A stretch of 64,000 nt of DNA from Actinomadura sp. J1-007 (GCF_009793335.1 NZ_WING01000001.1:310001-374000), one strand, 5' to 3'; positions 9,724 through 24,241 are shown, counted from the first letter of the stretch. The notes: generated by a model not told the origin, from the letters alone. Made by a program: numbers and translations.

Positions 9724-9978
9724 TCAGCCCTCGATGGGCTCGGCGTTGAGGAGGCCCTCGCGCGTCTCGCGGAGCGCGATCGACAGCGGCTTCTCCTGGA
9801 CCTGCGTCTCGACGAGCGGGCCGACGTACTCCAGCAGGCCCTCGCCGAGCTGGGCGTAGTAGGCGTTGATCTGGCGGGCGCGCTTGGCCGCGATGCTCAC
9901 GAGGCCGTACTTGGTGTCGACGACCTCGAGCAGCTCGTCGATCGACGGGTTGGTGATGCCTTCACTGCTGGCTGCCAC
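9724..9978 (-). CDS. rpoZ: RNA polymerase omega subunit
   Basis: Small subunit that helps RNA polymerase assemble around beta-prime. The conserved core reads [18 protein letters not shown], then [11 protein letters not shown] and [12 protein letters not shown], followed by the actinobacterial extension [11 protein letters not shown] prefer the GTG at 9978 (84 residues, starting VAASSEGI) because GGAAGG lies 7 nt before it; the GTG at 9993 has no ribosome binding site. Between gmk and coaBC, as in other actinobacteria. Confidence 0.94.
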   Translation of the reverse strand: MAASSEGITNPSIDELLEVVDTKYGLVSIAAKRARQINAYYAQLGEGLLEYVGPLVETQVQEKPLSIALRETREGLLNAEPIEG

Positions 9979-10006
9979 TCGGTGGCCTTCCACTCGGCGT
10001 TCTGGG

Positions 10007-10592
10007 CTAACGGACAGCCATCAAGGCTAGCAGCTCGCGGCACACGTCCCGGACGGACGTGTTGACCAGCGTGATGTCGAACTCCTTCTCGGCGGCGAGC
10101 TCGACGCGGGCCGCGTCGAGGCGGCGCTCGATCACCTCGGGGGCTCGGTGCCGCGGCCGGTCAGCCGGCGGACCAGCTCCTCCCAGGAGGGCGGGGCGAG
10201 GAACACCAGCCGGGCGTCCGGCATCGAGCGCCGGACCTGCCGCGCCCCCTGGAGGTCGATCTCCAGCAGGACGGGCTCGCCGCGGGCGAGGCGTTCCTCG
10301 ACGGGCCGGCGCGGGGTTCCGTAGCGGTTGCCCGCGAACTCGGCCCATTCGAGGAGCTCCCCTTCGGCGACGAGCCGGTCGAAACCGGCGTCGTCGACGA
10401 AGAAGTACTGCACACCATGGTTCTCACCCGGTCGGGGGGACCGGGTGGTCACCGAGACCGACAGCCACACCTCGGGGTGCGCACGCCGGATCTCGGCGAC
10501 GACCGTGCTCTTGCCGACGCCGGACGGCCCGGAGAGGACCGTCAGCCGCCGGACGAGCGGGCCATGCGTGGTGGAGTCCCCGGCGCAGTCAT
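10007..10592 (-). CDS. gmk: guanylate kinase (reading frame broken twice)
   Basis: Phosphorylates GMP to GDP. The P-loop [10 protein letters not shown], the GMP-binding [11 protein letters not shown] and the segment DLQGARQVR are present, and the end reads [19 protein letters not shown]. The protein is spread over three frames. One break is near 10541-10552, between a start region [14 protein letters not shown] and RLTVLSG; the second is at the G run 10139-10143, between RGTEPP and EVIERRLD. Restoring one base at each gives about 195 residues, the family's normal size. An essential gene is unlikely to be dead, so sequence error is the best reading. The start at 10592 is the least certain part. 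Confidence 0.85.
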
Positions 10593-10683
10593 GGGTGCGC
10601 CGGGGTTGGACGGGATGGAGCCGGCCTCGGGGAGCCCCGGTCCGGCCGCGACGTCGCCGTCGCGCCCGCCCGTGAGTCGCGCG

Positions 10684-11019
10684 TCAGCGGTTCGCACTTC
10701 CGCCGAACTCACGCTCCAGGGAGGCGCGCTGGTTGGCGCCGAGGCCCCGCACGCGGCGGGACTCGGCGATACCGAGGCGCTCCATGATCTGCTTCGCACG
10801 AACCTTGCCCACACCGGGCAGGGATTCAAGGAGGGCCGACACCTTCATCTTGCCGATGACGTCGTCGGACTGGCCCTCCTTGAGGACCTCGGCCAGCGAG
10901 GTTCCCCCGTGCTTGAGCCGGTTCTTAACCTCGGCCCGCTCCTTGCGGGCCTTGGCAGCCTTCTCCAGGGCTGCGGCGCGCTGTTCGGGGTTAGGGGCGG
11001 AAGAGCCACGCCGGGTCAC
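10684..11019 (-). CDS. mihF: actinobacterial integration host factor
   Basis: Nucleoid-associated DNA-binding protein of the mycobacterial/streptomycete IHF type, unrelated to HU-like IHF. The 111 residues are intact: a helical N-terminal half (EKAAKARKERAEVKNRLK) and a helix-two-turn-helix module with VSALLESLPGVGKVRAKQI and ESRRVRGLGANQ. The GTG at 11019 gives a protein matching the family's length plus about five residues. It lies between pyrF and gmk as in Streptomyces. Its upstream region of about 520 bp is unusually long and carries two palindromes of the cAMP-receptor type. Confidence 0.95.
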   Translation of the reverse strand: MTRRGSSAPNPEQRAAALEKAAKARKERAEVKNRLKHGGTSLAEVLKEGQSDDVIGKMKVSALLESLPGVGKVRAKQIMERLGIAESRRVRGLGANQRASLEREFGGSANR

Positions 11020-11150
11020 CTCAGGTTTCCACTCGACGGAGTCGGACGGGTTGGGAAACTAGCGAGTTCACGCCCCATAAGGCAACGTGAAGTGCCGTTT
11101 AGCCCGCCACAAAATCACGAAAATCACTCCTTGAAGTGTCCTGAATACAG

Positions 11151-11156
11151 AGTGTA
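11151..11156 (-). promoter_or_regulatory. candidate mihF promoter -10 element
   Basis: TACACT on the minus strand in an AT-richer patch, about 130 nt upstream of the mihF start. TTGGGT lies a few bases upstream, too close to be a regular -35. Prediction by eye only. Confidence 0.35.
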
Positions 11157-11361
11157 CCCAACTCGGAGGGCTGTCCGGCCGATCCCCCGCCTTGCTGGGA
11201 CTTTCGCATGATCGTGAAAATCCCCCTCGGAAGCCCCGTTTGTGTCACTCGCCACCTGTTTGGCATGGCGCTCCGGTGCCATCCCGAGCCGTCCGGCCAT
11301 GATCCCGCAACCCTCTCCAGGGCCCGCACCGGCCCCCGGCCGGGCGGTGGGCGGCGCGGGA

Positions 11362-11375
11362 GTGATCCCGATCAC
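11362..11375. promoter_or_regulatory. CRP-type operator, distal copy 1
   Basis: GTGATCCCGATCAC, a near-perfect palindrome matching the GTGA-N6-TCAC pattern bound by Crp/Fnr-family regulators. It is exactly 30 bp centre-to-centre from the second copy, so both would lie on the same face of the helix. Confidence 0.5.
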
Positions 11376-11391
11376 ATCACCGGGAGAGGAC

Positions 11392-11405
11392 GTGACGCTG
11401 ATCAC
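11392..11405. promoter_or_regulatory. CRP-type operator, distal copy 2
   Basis: GTGACGCTGATCAC, again GTGA-N6-TCAC. Lies upstream of mihF and about 135 bp past the end of pyrF. Which gene it controls is inferred from orientation: mihF is the only gene reading away from it. Confidence 0.5.
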
Positions 11406-11540
11406 GTGGGCGCCGATCGGCACGCGCGCGAGTGCCGGCGCTGCGATCCTCGACACACTTCGCGCCGGGTTCCGGCGGCGTTGTTTGGACCGCTCCCATA
11501 ACAGCCAAACGCCGCAATTCAACGAAAACGGTCAGAACGC

Positions 11541-12248
11541 TCAAGGGGTCTCGGCGGCGGTGCGGCGCAGCGCGGCGGCGATGCCCGCCGCGGCGGCGCC
11601 GGGGTCCGGCGCGCCCGTGATCGGCCGTCCGATCACCAGGAGGTCGGCTCCGGCGGCGAGGGCGTCCTCCGGGGTGGCCACGCGCGCCTGGTCCTGGGTG
11701 TCGGCCCCGGCGGGCCGGACGCCCGGGTGATGAGCGTGATGTCCTCGCCCACCTCCGCGCGGACCGCAGCGGCCTCCTGCGGGGAGCAGACGAGCGCCTG
11801 CGCACCCGCCCCGACCGCGAGCGCCGCGAGCCGCCGTACGGCGTCTGAGGCGGGTCCGGCGAGGCCGACGCCGGCGAGATCGCCCTCGCCGAGCGAGGTC
11901 AGCACGGTCACCGCCGCGATCCGGGCGGCCGGCGCGGCCTCGACGGCGGCGCGGATCATCGCGGGCCGCCCGCCGCGTGGACGGTCAGGTAGGCGGGCTT
12001 CAGCCGGGCGACGGCGCGCGCCGCCCCCGCGACGGTGGCGGGGATGTCGTGCAGCTTCAGGTCCAGGAACACCTGGACGCGGCTCGCCCCGCGCACGCTC
12101 GCGACGACGTCCGGGCCGTACCGCAGGTAGAGCTCCAGGCCCACCTTCACGGTGCTGACGTGCGGCGTGACCAGGCTGGCCCAGCGCGCGGCGGTCTCCA
12201 GATCGGGCGCGTCGAGGGCGACGGCGATGGGGGCGGGGGTGCGGTCAC
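11541..12248 (-). CDS. pyrF: orotidine 5'-phosphate decarboxylase (frame broken three times)
   Basis: Last step of UMP synthesis. The pieces, in order, are [16 protein letters not shown], the catalytic strand [11 protein letters not shown] (D-x-K-x-x-D), [30 protein letters not shown], and [12 protein letters not shown] near the end, a complete short-type OMP decarboxylase. Breaks lie at the G runs 12229-12239, near 11961-11967 and at 11725-11727; adding one base to each gives 236 residues. The GTG start at 12248 overlaps the pyrD stop by four bases (GTGA). Last gene of the pyr operon. Confidence 0.85.
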
Positions 12249-13260
12249 GGCAGCCTCTCCTTCACTTCTCCGGCCTCGCTCGGTTCGGGGGCCGGCGGCT
12301 CCGGGCGCACCTGGGGCGGGACGTACCCGGCGGGTTTGTGGGCGAGCCCGACCGCGTCGGCGAGGTCGGCGACGCGGCGGGCGGCGAGGGCCTCCTCCAG
12401 CTCGCGCAGCACGCGGGCCGGGGCGGACGGGTCGTGGAACAGGGCGGTGCCGACCGCGACGGCGGACGCCCCCGCGAGGACGAACTCCAGCGCGTCCAGG
12501 CCGGAGGCGACCCCGCCGACGCCGATGATCGGCGTGCCGGGCAGGGCCGCGTGCACCTGGTAGACGCAGCGGACCGCGACCGGGCGGACGGCGGGCCCCG
12601 ACAGGCCCCCGACACGCCGGTGAGGGCGGGCCTGAGGGTCTCGGGGTCGATCGCCATGCCCTCCAGCGTGTTGATCAGCGTGAGGCCGTCCGCGCCCGCG
12701 TCCACGCAGGCGAGGGCGATGGTGACGATGTCGGTGACGTCGGGGGCGAGCTTGGCGAGGACGGGCAGGCCCGGCCTGGAGTGCGTCCGCACGGCCCGGA
12801 CGACGGACGCGGCGGCCCCGGGGTGCCGGCCGAACATCAGGCCCCGGTCCGCGACGTTGGGGCACGCCACGTTCACCTCGATCGCGGCGACGCCGGGGAC
12901 GCCGCGCAGGCGGCGGGCGATGTCGGCGTACTCCTCGACGCTGTTGCCCGCGACCGACACGATGATCGGGACGTCCTGCTCCAGCAGCCAGGGCAGCTCG
13001 TGTTCGAGGAACGTCTCGATGCCCGGCCCGGGCAGGCCCATGGCCGTGAGCAGCCCGCTCGGGGTCTCGGCGACGCGGGGCGTCGGGCGGCCCGCGCGGG
13101 CCTGCGCCATCACCGAGGTGGTGACGAACGCGCCCAGCCGCGACAGGTCGAAGAACGGGGCGAGCTCGCGTCCCGTTCCGCCGCAGCCGGAGGCGGTCAT
13201 GACGGGGTTGGCCAGCTCCAGCGTGCCGATGCGGGTCGCGACCCGTCCGCTCGTGCTCAC
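12245..13260 (-). CDS. pyrD: dihydroorotate dehydrogenase, NAD-linked catalytic subunit (one frame break)
   Basis: Oxidises dihydroorotate to orotate as the FMN subunit of the class 1B enzyme with PyrK. Motifs: NPVMTASGCGGTG at the N-terminus, NVACPN with the catalytic cysteine that marks class 1 enzymes, LAKLAPDVTD, INTLEGMAID, and IGVGGV with ALEFVLAGASAV in the FMN-phosphate site. The frame breaks at the C run 12606-12610, between LTGVSG and LSGPAVRPVAVRCVYQ; one added base gives 338 residues. GTG start at 13260 overlaps the pyrK stop (GTGA), so the two subunits are translationally coupled. Confidence 0.9.
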
Positions 13261-14144
13261 TTGCCGGCCCCTTCCTGGACGTTGAGGACGCGCGGGGCGC
13301 CGAGGGCGTCGAACGGGATCGTTCCGAGGTCGCCCCAGCGGACGCGGTCGCCGCGCAGCACCGGTCCGTCGGCGCAGGCCCGGACCATGCGGGTCACGCC
13401 GTCCTCGCCGTGCAGGGGCAGCATGCAGGTCATGCAGACGCCGATGCCGCAGGCGCCGGTCCGCTGGAGGAACTCCTCGACCGACACCTGCGACGGGAGC
13501 CCGAACTCGCCCGCGACCTGCGTGACCGAGCGCAGCAGCGCGGTCGGCCCGCAGCCGTAGACGACGTCGGCGCCGGTCTCGCGGATCACGCGGGGCAGGA
13601 CGTCGCGGACGGCGCCCTTCTCCCCCGCCGAGCCGTCCTCGGTGGTGATGGTGGCGCTGTCGCCGATCCGCTGCGCCATCCGCGACCCGAACACCTGCCG
13701 GGCGTTCGGGCCGCCGAGGACGAAGTGCACCTGGCAGCCGCGGCGCAGCAGCGTGTCGGCGAGCGCGAACAGCGCCGCGCCGCCGGGGCCGCCGCCGACG
13801 AGCAGGCAGGTGACGGGGTCGCGCGGGAGGCGGAACGGGCGGCCGAGCGGGCCGACGAGGTCGACCTGGTCGCGGGAGCGGAGCCCGGCGAGCCAGGCGG
13901 TGCCGGGCTCGGTGTCGGCGAACACCAGCTCGACGGTGCCGCCGTAGTCGGACTTGACCTCGTACACCCCGAAGCAGCGGCGGACCAGCCGTCCCGAGTG
14001 CGCGCCGCCGACGGCGAGCGCCACGAACTGGCCGGGCCGGAACCGCTCGGCGATCGCGGCGGCCACCAGCGTTATCGCGTGGTAGTCCTGCACCTGGCGG
14101 ACCGTCAGGACCGTCGCCGACGTCTGCACCGGTGTGTCGGACAC
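13257..14144 (-). CDS. pyrK: dihydroorotate dehydrogenase electron-transfer subunit
   Basis: FAD and [2Fe-2S] subunit that passes electrons from PyrD to NAD+. The 295-residue protein has a ferredoxin-reductase fold (RPGQFVALAVG, GPLGRPFRL for FAD; GGGPGGAALFALAD for nucleotide; YGCGPTALLRSV) and a C-terminal cluster site with CGIGVCMTC followed by a later Cys (ACADGP). The GTG at 14144 has AGAGGG 6 nt upstream. An 80-bp gap separates it from carB. Its presence shows this organism uses the NAD-dependent 1B enzyme, unlike Streptomyces as I know it. Confidence 0.93.
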   Translation of the reverse strand: MSDTPVQTSATVLTVRQVQDYHAITLVAAAIAERFRPGQFVALAVGGAHSGRLVRRCFGVYEVKSDYGGTVELVFADTEPGTAWLAGLRSRDQVDLVGPLGRPFRLPRDPVTCLLVGGGPGGAALFALADTLLRRGCQVHFVLGGPNARQVFGSRMAQRIGDSATITTEDGSAGEKGAVRDVLPRVIRETGADVVYGCGPTALLRSVTQVAGEFGLPSQVSVEEFLQRTGACGIGVCMTCMLPLHGEDGVTRMVRACADGPVLRGDRVRWGDLGTIPFDALGAPRVLNVQEGAGK

Positions 14145-14224
14145 CCGTTTCCCTCTTCCTCGTCGTGTGCCGGGCGCGGGCCGGCCGGGGCGGTGGCCCG
14201 CCCGGCGGCCCGCGCCCGGCCCTG

Positions 14225-17642
<3,418 letters not shown>

Positions 17643-17643
<1 letters not shown>

Positions 17644-18761
17644 TACTCCGACCCCTCCATGATCTCGCAGAACCGGTCGAAGAGCCCCGCGGCGTCGTGC
17701 GGCCCCGCCGCCGCCTCGGGGTGGTACTGGACGCTGAACGCCGGGCGCTCCAGGAGCCGCAGCCCCTCGACGCAGCCGTCGTTGAGGTTGACGTGGCTGA
17801 CCTCGGCGGGCCCGTACGGGGTGTCGAACGGCCCGTCCACCGGCGCCTCCACCGCGAAGCCGTGGTTGTGCGCGGAGATGTCGACCTTGCCGGTGCGCCG
17901 GTCCTGGACCGGCTGGTTGACGCCCCGGTGCCCGAACCGCATCTTGTACGTGCCGAGCCCGAGGGCGCGGCCGAAGATCTGGTTGCCGAAGCAGATGCCG
18001 AAGAACGGCTTGCCGGCGTCCAGGACGCCGCGCAGCGCCTCGACCGCGTAGCCGGACGCGGCCGGGTCGCCCGGACCGTTCGAGAAGAAGACCCCGTCGG
18101 GGCCGATCGCGAGGATGTCGGCGGCGGTGCTGCTGGCGGGCATGACGTGCACCTCGCAGCCGCGCTCGGCCATCCGCCGCGGCGTCATCGCCTTGATGCC
18201 GAGGTCGACCGCGGCGACGGTGAAGCGCCGCTCCCCCACCGCCGGGACGACGTAGGTCTCGGTCGTGGACACCTCGCCCGCGAGGTCGGCGCCCTCCATC
18301 GACGCGCTCGCGCGGACCCGTTCGAGCAGGGCCCGCTCGCCCGGGGCGAGCGCGGCCTCGCCGCTGAAGATCGCGGCACGCATCGCGCCGCGCTCGCGCA
18401 GGTGGCGGGTGAGCGCGCGGGTGCCGGTGATCGCGATGCCGACCACGCCCTGCTCGCGCAGCGCCGACCCGAGCGAGCCCGTCGCGCGCCAGTTGGACGC
18501 CGCGCGGGCGGGCTCGCGGACCACGTACCCGGCGACCTGGATGCGGCGCGACTCGGGGTCGTCGCCGTTGACGCCGGTGTTGCCGATGTGCGGGGCCGTC
18601 ATCGCGACGATCTGCCGGGCGTACGACGGGTCGGTGAGCGTCTCCTGGTAGCCGGTCATGCCGGTGTTGAAGACCATCTCGCCGAACGTCTCGCCCTCGG
18701 CCCCGTACCCGGCCCCGCGGAACGTCCGCCCGTCCTCGAGCACGAGCAAGGCATCGCTCAT
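17643..18761 (-). CDS. carA: carbamoyl-phosphate synthase small subunit
   Basis: Glutamine amidotransferase that supplies ammonia to CarB. 372 residues: the N-terminal domain starts [15 protein letters not shown], and the C-terminal class I amidotransferase domain has the nucleophile in GICFGNQI (the family norm is GICLGHQ) and the catalytic His/Glu in [11 protein letters not shown]. The phenylalanine and asparagine in GICFGNQ are common in actinobacterial CarA. The start is the ATG 18761 with GGAG 9 nt upstream. Because pyrC has lost its frame, a continuous open frame runs from pyrC into carA; this is not a real fusion. Confidence 0.95.
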
Positions 18762-18870
18762 TGGTTCACTCCGTTCGCGGCCACCGGCCCGCTGGGCGCG
18801 GCGGCTTCCTTCGTCGCTCCGGTCGCGGGCTCCCCGCGCTCCCCTGTCCGGCCGCCGCGCGGCCGCGGGC

Positions 18871-20159
18871 TCACTGGAGCTTCCCTTCGAGAACGGTCGG
18901 CGTGCCGCGCAGGAACGTGGCGACGACGCGTCCGGGCAGCCGCATCCCGCGAACGGGGTGTTGCGGCTCTTGGAGGTCATCGCCGTCGGGTCGACCGCGC
19001 GGCGCGGCGACGGGTCGTAGAGCGTGATGTTGGCCGGCGAACCGGGCTCCAGCGGGCGGCCGTGCCCGGACAGGCGGCCGATGCGCGCCGGGCGGAACGC
19101 CATCCGGTCGGCGACGCCCGCCCAGTCGAGCAGCCCGGTGTCGACCATGGCCTCCTGGACGACCGGCAGCGCCGTCTCCAGGCCGATCATGCCCATCGCC
19201 GCGACGGCCCACTCGGTCTCCTTGGCCTCGACCGGGTGCGGGGCGTGGTCGGTGGCGACGCAGTCGATCGTGCCGTCGGCGAGGGCGTGCCGGAGCGCGG
19301 TCACGTCGTCGGCGGTGCGCAGCGGCGGGTTGACCTTGAAGATCGGGTCGTACGACTCGGCGCGGCCGTCGTCCAGCAGCAGGTGGTGCGGGGTGACCTC
19401 GGCGGTGACCCGGCAGCCCTTGCTCTTCGCCCAGCGGATGATCTCGACCGAGCCCGCCGTCGAGACGTGGCAGACGTGCAGCCGGGACCCGACGTGCTGG
19501 GCGAGCAGGACGTCCCGGGAGATGATCGCCTCCTCGGCGACCGCGGGCCAGCCGCGCAGCCCGAGCGCGGCCGACATCTCGCCCTCGTTCATCTGCGCGC
19601 CCTCGGTGAGGCGCGGCTCCTGCGCGTGCTGGGCGACCACGCCGTCGAACGCCTTGACGTACTCCAGCGCCCGCCGCATGATCACCGCGTCGGACACGCA
19701 GTGCCCGTCGTCGGAGAACACCCGGACCCGCGCCGCCGAGTCGGCCATCGCGCCGAGCTCGGCGAGCTGCTCGCCCGCGATGCCGCGGGTGACGGCGCCG
19801 ACCGGCTGCACGTCGCAGTAGCCGGCCTCGCGGCCGAGCCGCCAGACCTGCTCGACGACGCCCGCGGTGTCGGCGACGGGGAAGGTGTTGGCCATCGCGT
19901 GCACGGCCGTGTAGCCGCCCATCGCCGCGGCCTTCGTGCCGGACTCGACGGTCTCGGCGTCCTCGCGGCCCGGCTCGCGCAGGTGCGTGTGCAGGTCGAC
20001 CAGGCCGGGCAGCGCGACGAGGCCGTCCGCCTCCACGACCTGCGCCCCGGCCGCGTCGAGGCCGGAGCCGACCTCGGCGATCGCGCCGTCGCGCACGAGG
20101 ACGTCGGCGGGCTCGCCGCCGAGGATCCGCGCGCCCTTGATGATGTGGGTGGTGCTCAC
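18871..20159 (-). CDS. pyrC: dihydroorotase (one frame break near the end)
   Basis: Cyclises carbamoyl aspartate to dihydroorotate with a binuclear zinc site. Class I motifs: [10 protein letters not shown] at residues 57-66, [10 protein letters not shown], the metal histidines in VTPHH and [10 protein letters not shown], and the catalytic DHAPHP. The frame is lost at 18946-18948, after SRNTPFAG; one base restored gives [15 protein letters not shown] and a stop at 18871, 429 residues in all. The GTG at 20159 follows AAGGAG by 8 nt. The 109-bp gap to carA contains no gene, whereas Streptomyces carries a small membrane protein there. Confidence 0.93.
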
Positions 20160-20268
20160 TGGGAGTTCTCCTTGCCGGACGCGGAACGCGGGAGCGTGCG
20201 GTGCGCGGGCGCCGCGACGGACGCTTCGACGGGCGCTGCGGCGCGCGTGGCGCGCGCTGCGGCGCGGC

Positions 20269-21926
<1,658 letters not shown>

Positions 21927-22136
21927 GCCTTGTCCCCCACACGTTAGCAGTCCCACCAGGCTGCCCCGTACCGGACGTCCGCCGCGTTCTGCCTGGTGAG
22001 AGCGGTCACACTCGGGGCGGCCGGGCCGGCGCCGAGGGGCCCGCGAGCGTCCGCCGCGCCGCTCCTGCGGGGCTTCCTGGCGATCCGGACGGCCCGGATC
22101 GAGACCTGCGGATTCGACCGCTTTTTTCCAATCAGC

Positions 22137-22165
22137 TTGACCTGGGGGCGTCCCCGTTTTACCGT
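22137..22165 (+). promoter_or_regulatory. bldD promoter
   Basis: TTGACC (22137-22142), a 17-bp spacer, then TACCGT (22160-22165): a good match to the vegetative sigma factor consensus. Transcription would start near 22172, about 120 nt before bldD. Confidence 0.65.
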
Positions 22166-22177
22166 CACTGTCCGTAA
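22165..22177 (+). promoter_or_regulatory. possible BldD autoregulatory site
   Basis: TCACTGTCCGTAA matches seven of nine fixed positions of the published BldD pattern (TnACnCwGnGTnA). It overlaps the predicted bldD start site, the position expected for autorepression. Confidence 0.35.
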
Positions 22178-22291
22178 CCATCCCTGGAGACAGACTCATG
22201 AGGCCACAAAGCCCCCTGGGGCTGTCTCCCCCCGGCCGACCGGCCGGGGACCCGACAGCGACGACTGAAAGTGAGCCTGGGGGGCCGCACA

Positions 22292-22786
22292 ATGCCGTCT
22301 GAATACGCTAAGGCTCTCGGCGCGCGCCTGCGCGCCATCCGTACCCAGCAGGGCCTTTCCCTGCACGGTGTGGAGGAGAAGTCACGCGGCCGCTGGAAGG
22401 CCGTCGTCGTGGGTTCGTACGAGCGGGGCGACCGCGCCGTCACCGTTCAGAAGCTGGCCGAGCTCGCCGATTTCTATGGCGTGCCGGTTTCCGAGTTGCT
22501 GCCCGGCGGAGCCGCGCCGAGCCCGCTCGGGCCTACACCCAAGCTCGTGATCGACCTCGAGCGGTTGCAGCAGCTTCCGAAGGACAAGGCCGGTCCTCTC
22601 GCCCGCTACGCCGCGACGATCCAGAGCCAGCGGGGCGACTACAACGGAAAGGTCCTGTCCATCCGCCAGGAAGACCTGCGTTCTCTCGCGGTCATCTACG
22701 ACAAGTCCCCCACCGAGCTCACCGAGGAGCTCATCACGTGGGGGGTGCTCGACCCCGAGGCGCGCCGCGCCGTCGAGGCGTTCTGA
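22292..22786 (+). CDS. bldD: BldD, c-di-GMP-dependent developmental repressor
   Basis: Master repressor of sporulation genes in filamentous actinomycetes. 164 residues: an XRE-type helix-turn-helix in residues 4-65 (LRAIRTQQGLSLHGVEEKS; VVVGSYERGDRAVTVQKL), then a C-terminal domain with the c-di-GMP signature RGD at 114-116 and RQED at 125-128, matching the RGD-x8-RQDD motif at the same positions as in Streptomyces coelicolor. The aspartate-to-glutamate change in RQED keeps the charge. The ATG at 22292 is chosen by homology (MPSEYAK) over the upstream GTG at 22271. Divergent from the pyr operon as in Streptomyces. It implies a developmental life cycle. Confidence 0.95.
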   Translation: MPSEYAKALGARLRAIRTQQGLSLHGVEEKSRGRWKAVVVGSYERGDRAVTVQKLAELADFYGVPVSELLPGGAAPSPLGPTPKLVIDLERLQQLPKDKAGPLARYAATIQSQRGDYNGKVLSIRQEDLRSLAVIYDKSPTELTEELITWGVLDPEARRAVEAF

Positions 22787-22826
22787 TCACCGCCGGGACG
22801 TCCCCCCGGACGCCTCGGCACCGCGC

Positions 22827-22859
22827 AGGGCCCGGCGGTCACCACGACCGCCGGGCCCT
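22827..22859. terminator. intrinsic terminator between bldD and the histidine kinase
   Basis: A perfect 14-bp stem, AGGGCCCGGCGGTC and its complement around ACCAC, followed by TTCG. It separates two convergent genes. Confidence 0.75.
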
Positions 22860-22906
22860 TCGCGCACCCTCAGGGAGCCCGGAGGAAGGCTCCGTGCGGC
22901 GGGGGC

Positions 22907-24241
22907 TCACGTGCCGTACGGGAGGCGGGCTCGGACGCGGAAGCCGCCGCCCGCCGCGGGGCCCGCGCTGAGGTCGCCGCCCAGCGCGCGGGCGCGCTCG
23001 CCCATCCCGCGGATGCCGCTGCCGGTGCTCGCGGCGGCGCCGTTCGTCCCGCCGGTCCCGTTCGTCACGGTGGGTGTATCGGTCACGTTGGGTGCGTTCG
23101 TCACGTTGGGTGCATTCGGAACGCTCTGGATGTCCGAGGCATAACGGCCAGATGCGGCCACGGCGGGCGCCTCGTCGCCGGGGCGCGCCGCGGCGGCCGC
23201 GGCGGCGCGGACCGGGGCGGGCTCGGCGGGGCCGCGGGCGGCTCCGTCGTCGGCGATCTCCAGTACGACCTCGGCGGCGCGGTAGTCGAGCGTGACGCGG
23301 ACGCGCGCCGCGGCGGCGTGCCGGGTCACGTTCGTGATCGACTCCTGGAGGATGCGGAACGCGGCGAGGTCCACCTCCGCGCGCAGGGGGCGCGGGTCGC
23401 CCAGGACGTCCACGGAGACGTCCAGGCCCGCGAGGCGCCCGTACCGGACCAGGTCGCCGATCCGCCGGAGCCCGCCCGCCGGACGCGTGGGCGCCGCCTC
23501 GTCCACCTGGCGCAGGACGCCGAGCGTGGCGCGCAGCTCCCGCAGCGTCTCCCGGCTCGCCTCCTTGATCACGCCGAGCGCCGGGCCCGCGTCCTCAGGA
23601 TGGCGGCCCAGCCGGTGCAGCGCGGTGCCCGCCTGGACGTTGATCATCGAGATGTTGTGGCCGATCACGTCGTGCAGCTCCCGCGCGATCCGCAGCCGTT
23701 CCTCGGTCTCGCGGCGGCGCGCCTCCTCCTCGCCGCGCTGCTCGGCCGCCCGCAGGTACTCCTGGCGGCCGTGCCGGACGGTGCCGAGCGCGACCATGGC
23801 CACCACCCAGCCCACCAGCATCGTCAGCGCGACGCCGTTGACCTGGTCGTTGCCGGACAGGCTGCCGAGCGTCGTGCCGGTCACCGTCAGCGCCGAGAGG
23901 ACCACCGCGGCGCGGAGCCGCCCGGCCGCCGCGACCCCGTACAGCGCGAGCATCAGCACCACCATCAGGGGGCCGTCGACCGGGCTGAGCATGTAGTACA
24001 CCGCCGAGGCGGCCAGGATGTAGGCGCAGGCGGGGACGGGGCGGCGACGCCCCTGGACCAGCGCCCCGCACACGCTGAGGATCAGCGTCCAGTCCACCGC
24101 GGTGCGGGCGGCGGACTGCGGCGGATCATGGAGGGCCTCCAGCAGGGTGGCGACCGCGACGAGCACGGCGACGCCCCGGACGACGGCAGCGTCCCGGGCG
24201 GGCCCGTCCGGCCATCGGAGTCGTCGGTGCGTCGCGGCCAC
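22907..24241 (-). CDS. NarL/DesK-type sensor histidine kinase with a Thr/Asn/Pro insert, orphan
   Basis: Membrane sensor kinase of 444 residues. About five hydrophobic helices (residues 20-160), a short coiled coil rich in Glu/Arg, the dimerisation/phosphoacceptor motif ELHDVIGHNIS (His near 193), and an ATPase domain with SITNVTRHA (N box) and EIADDG (G1). Between G1 and the G2 box (GIRGMGERARALGG) lies an extra segment of about 75 residues: an Ala/Pro-rich part followed by repeats of PNVTNAPNVTDTPTVTNG. No response regulator gene is adjacent, so the partner is encoded elsewhere. GTG start at 24241 with a weak binding site. The MFS gene on the same strand overlaps its beginning. Confidence 0.85.
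   Translation of the reverse strand: MAATHRRLRWPDGPARDAAVVRGVAVLVAVATLLEALHDPPQSAARTAVDWTLILSVCGALVQGRRRPVPACAYILAASAVYYMLSPVDGPLMVVLMLALYGVAAAGRLRAAVVLSALTVTGTTLGSLSGNDQVNGVALTMLVGWVVAMVALGTVRHGRQEYLRAAEQRGEEEARRRETEERLRIARELHDVIGHNISMINVQAGTALHRLGRHPEDAGPALGVIKEASRETLRELRATLGVLRQVDEAAPTRPAGGLRRIGDLVRYGRLAGLDVSVDVLGDPRPLRAEVDLAAFRILQESITNVTRHAAAARVRVTLDYRAAEVVLEIADDGAARGPAEPAPVRAAAAAAARPGDEAPAVAASGRYASDIQSVPNAPNVTNAPNVTDTPTVTNGTGGTNGAAASTGSGIRGMGERARALGGDLSAGPAAGGGFRVRARLPYGT

Larger units (their letters stand above)
11020..11540. other. upstream region of mihF, no gene
   Basis: A 520-bp gap between pyrF and mihF. It is less GC-rich than its surroundings near 11100-11225. I see no protein-coding region here. 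It holds a candidate minus-strand -10 and two GTGA-N6-TCAC palindromes, listed separately. Confidence 0.7.
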
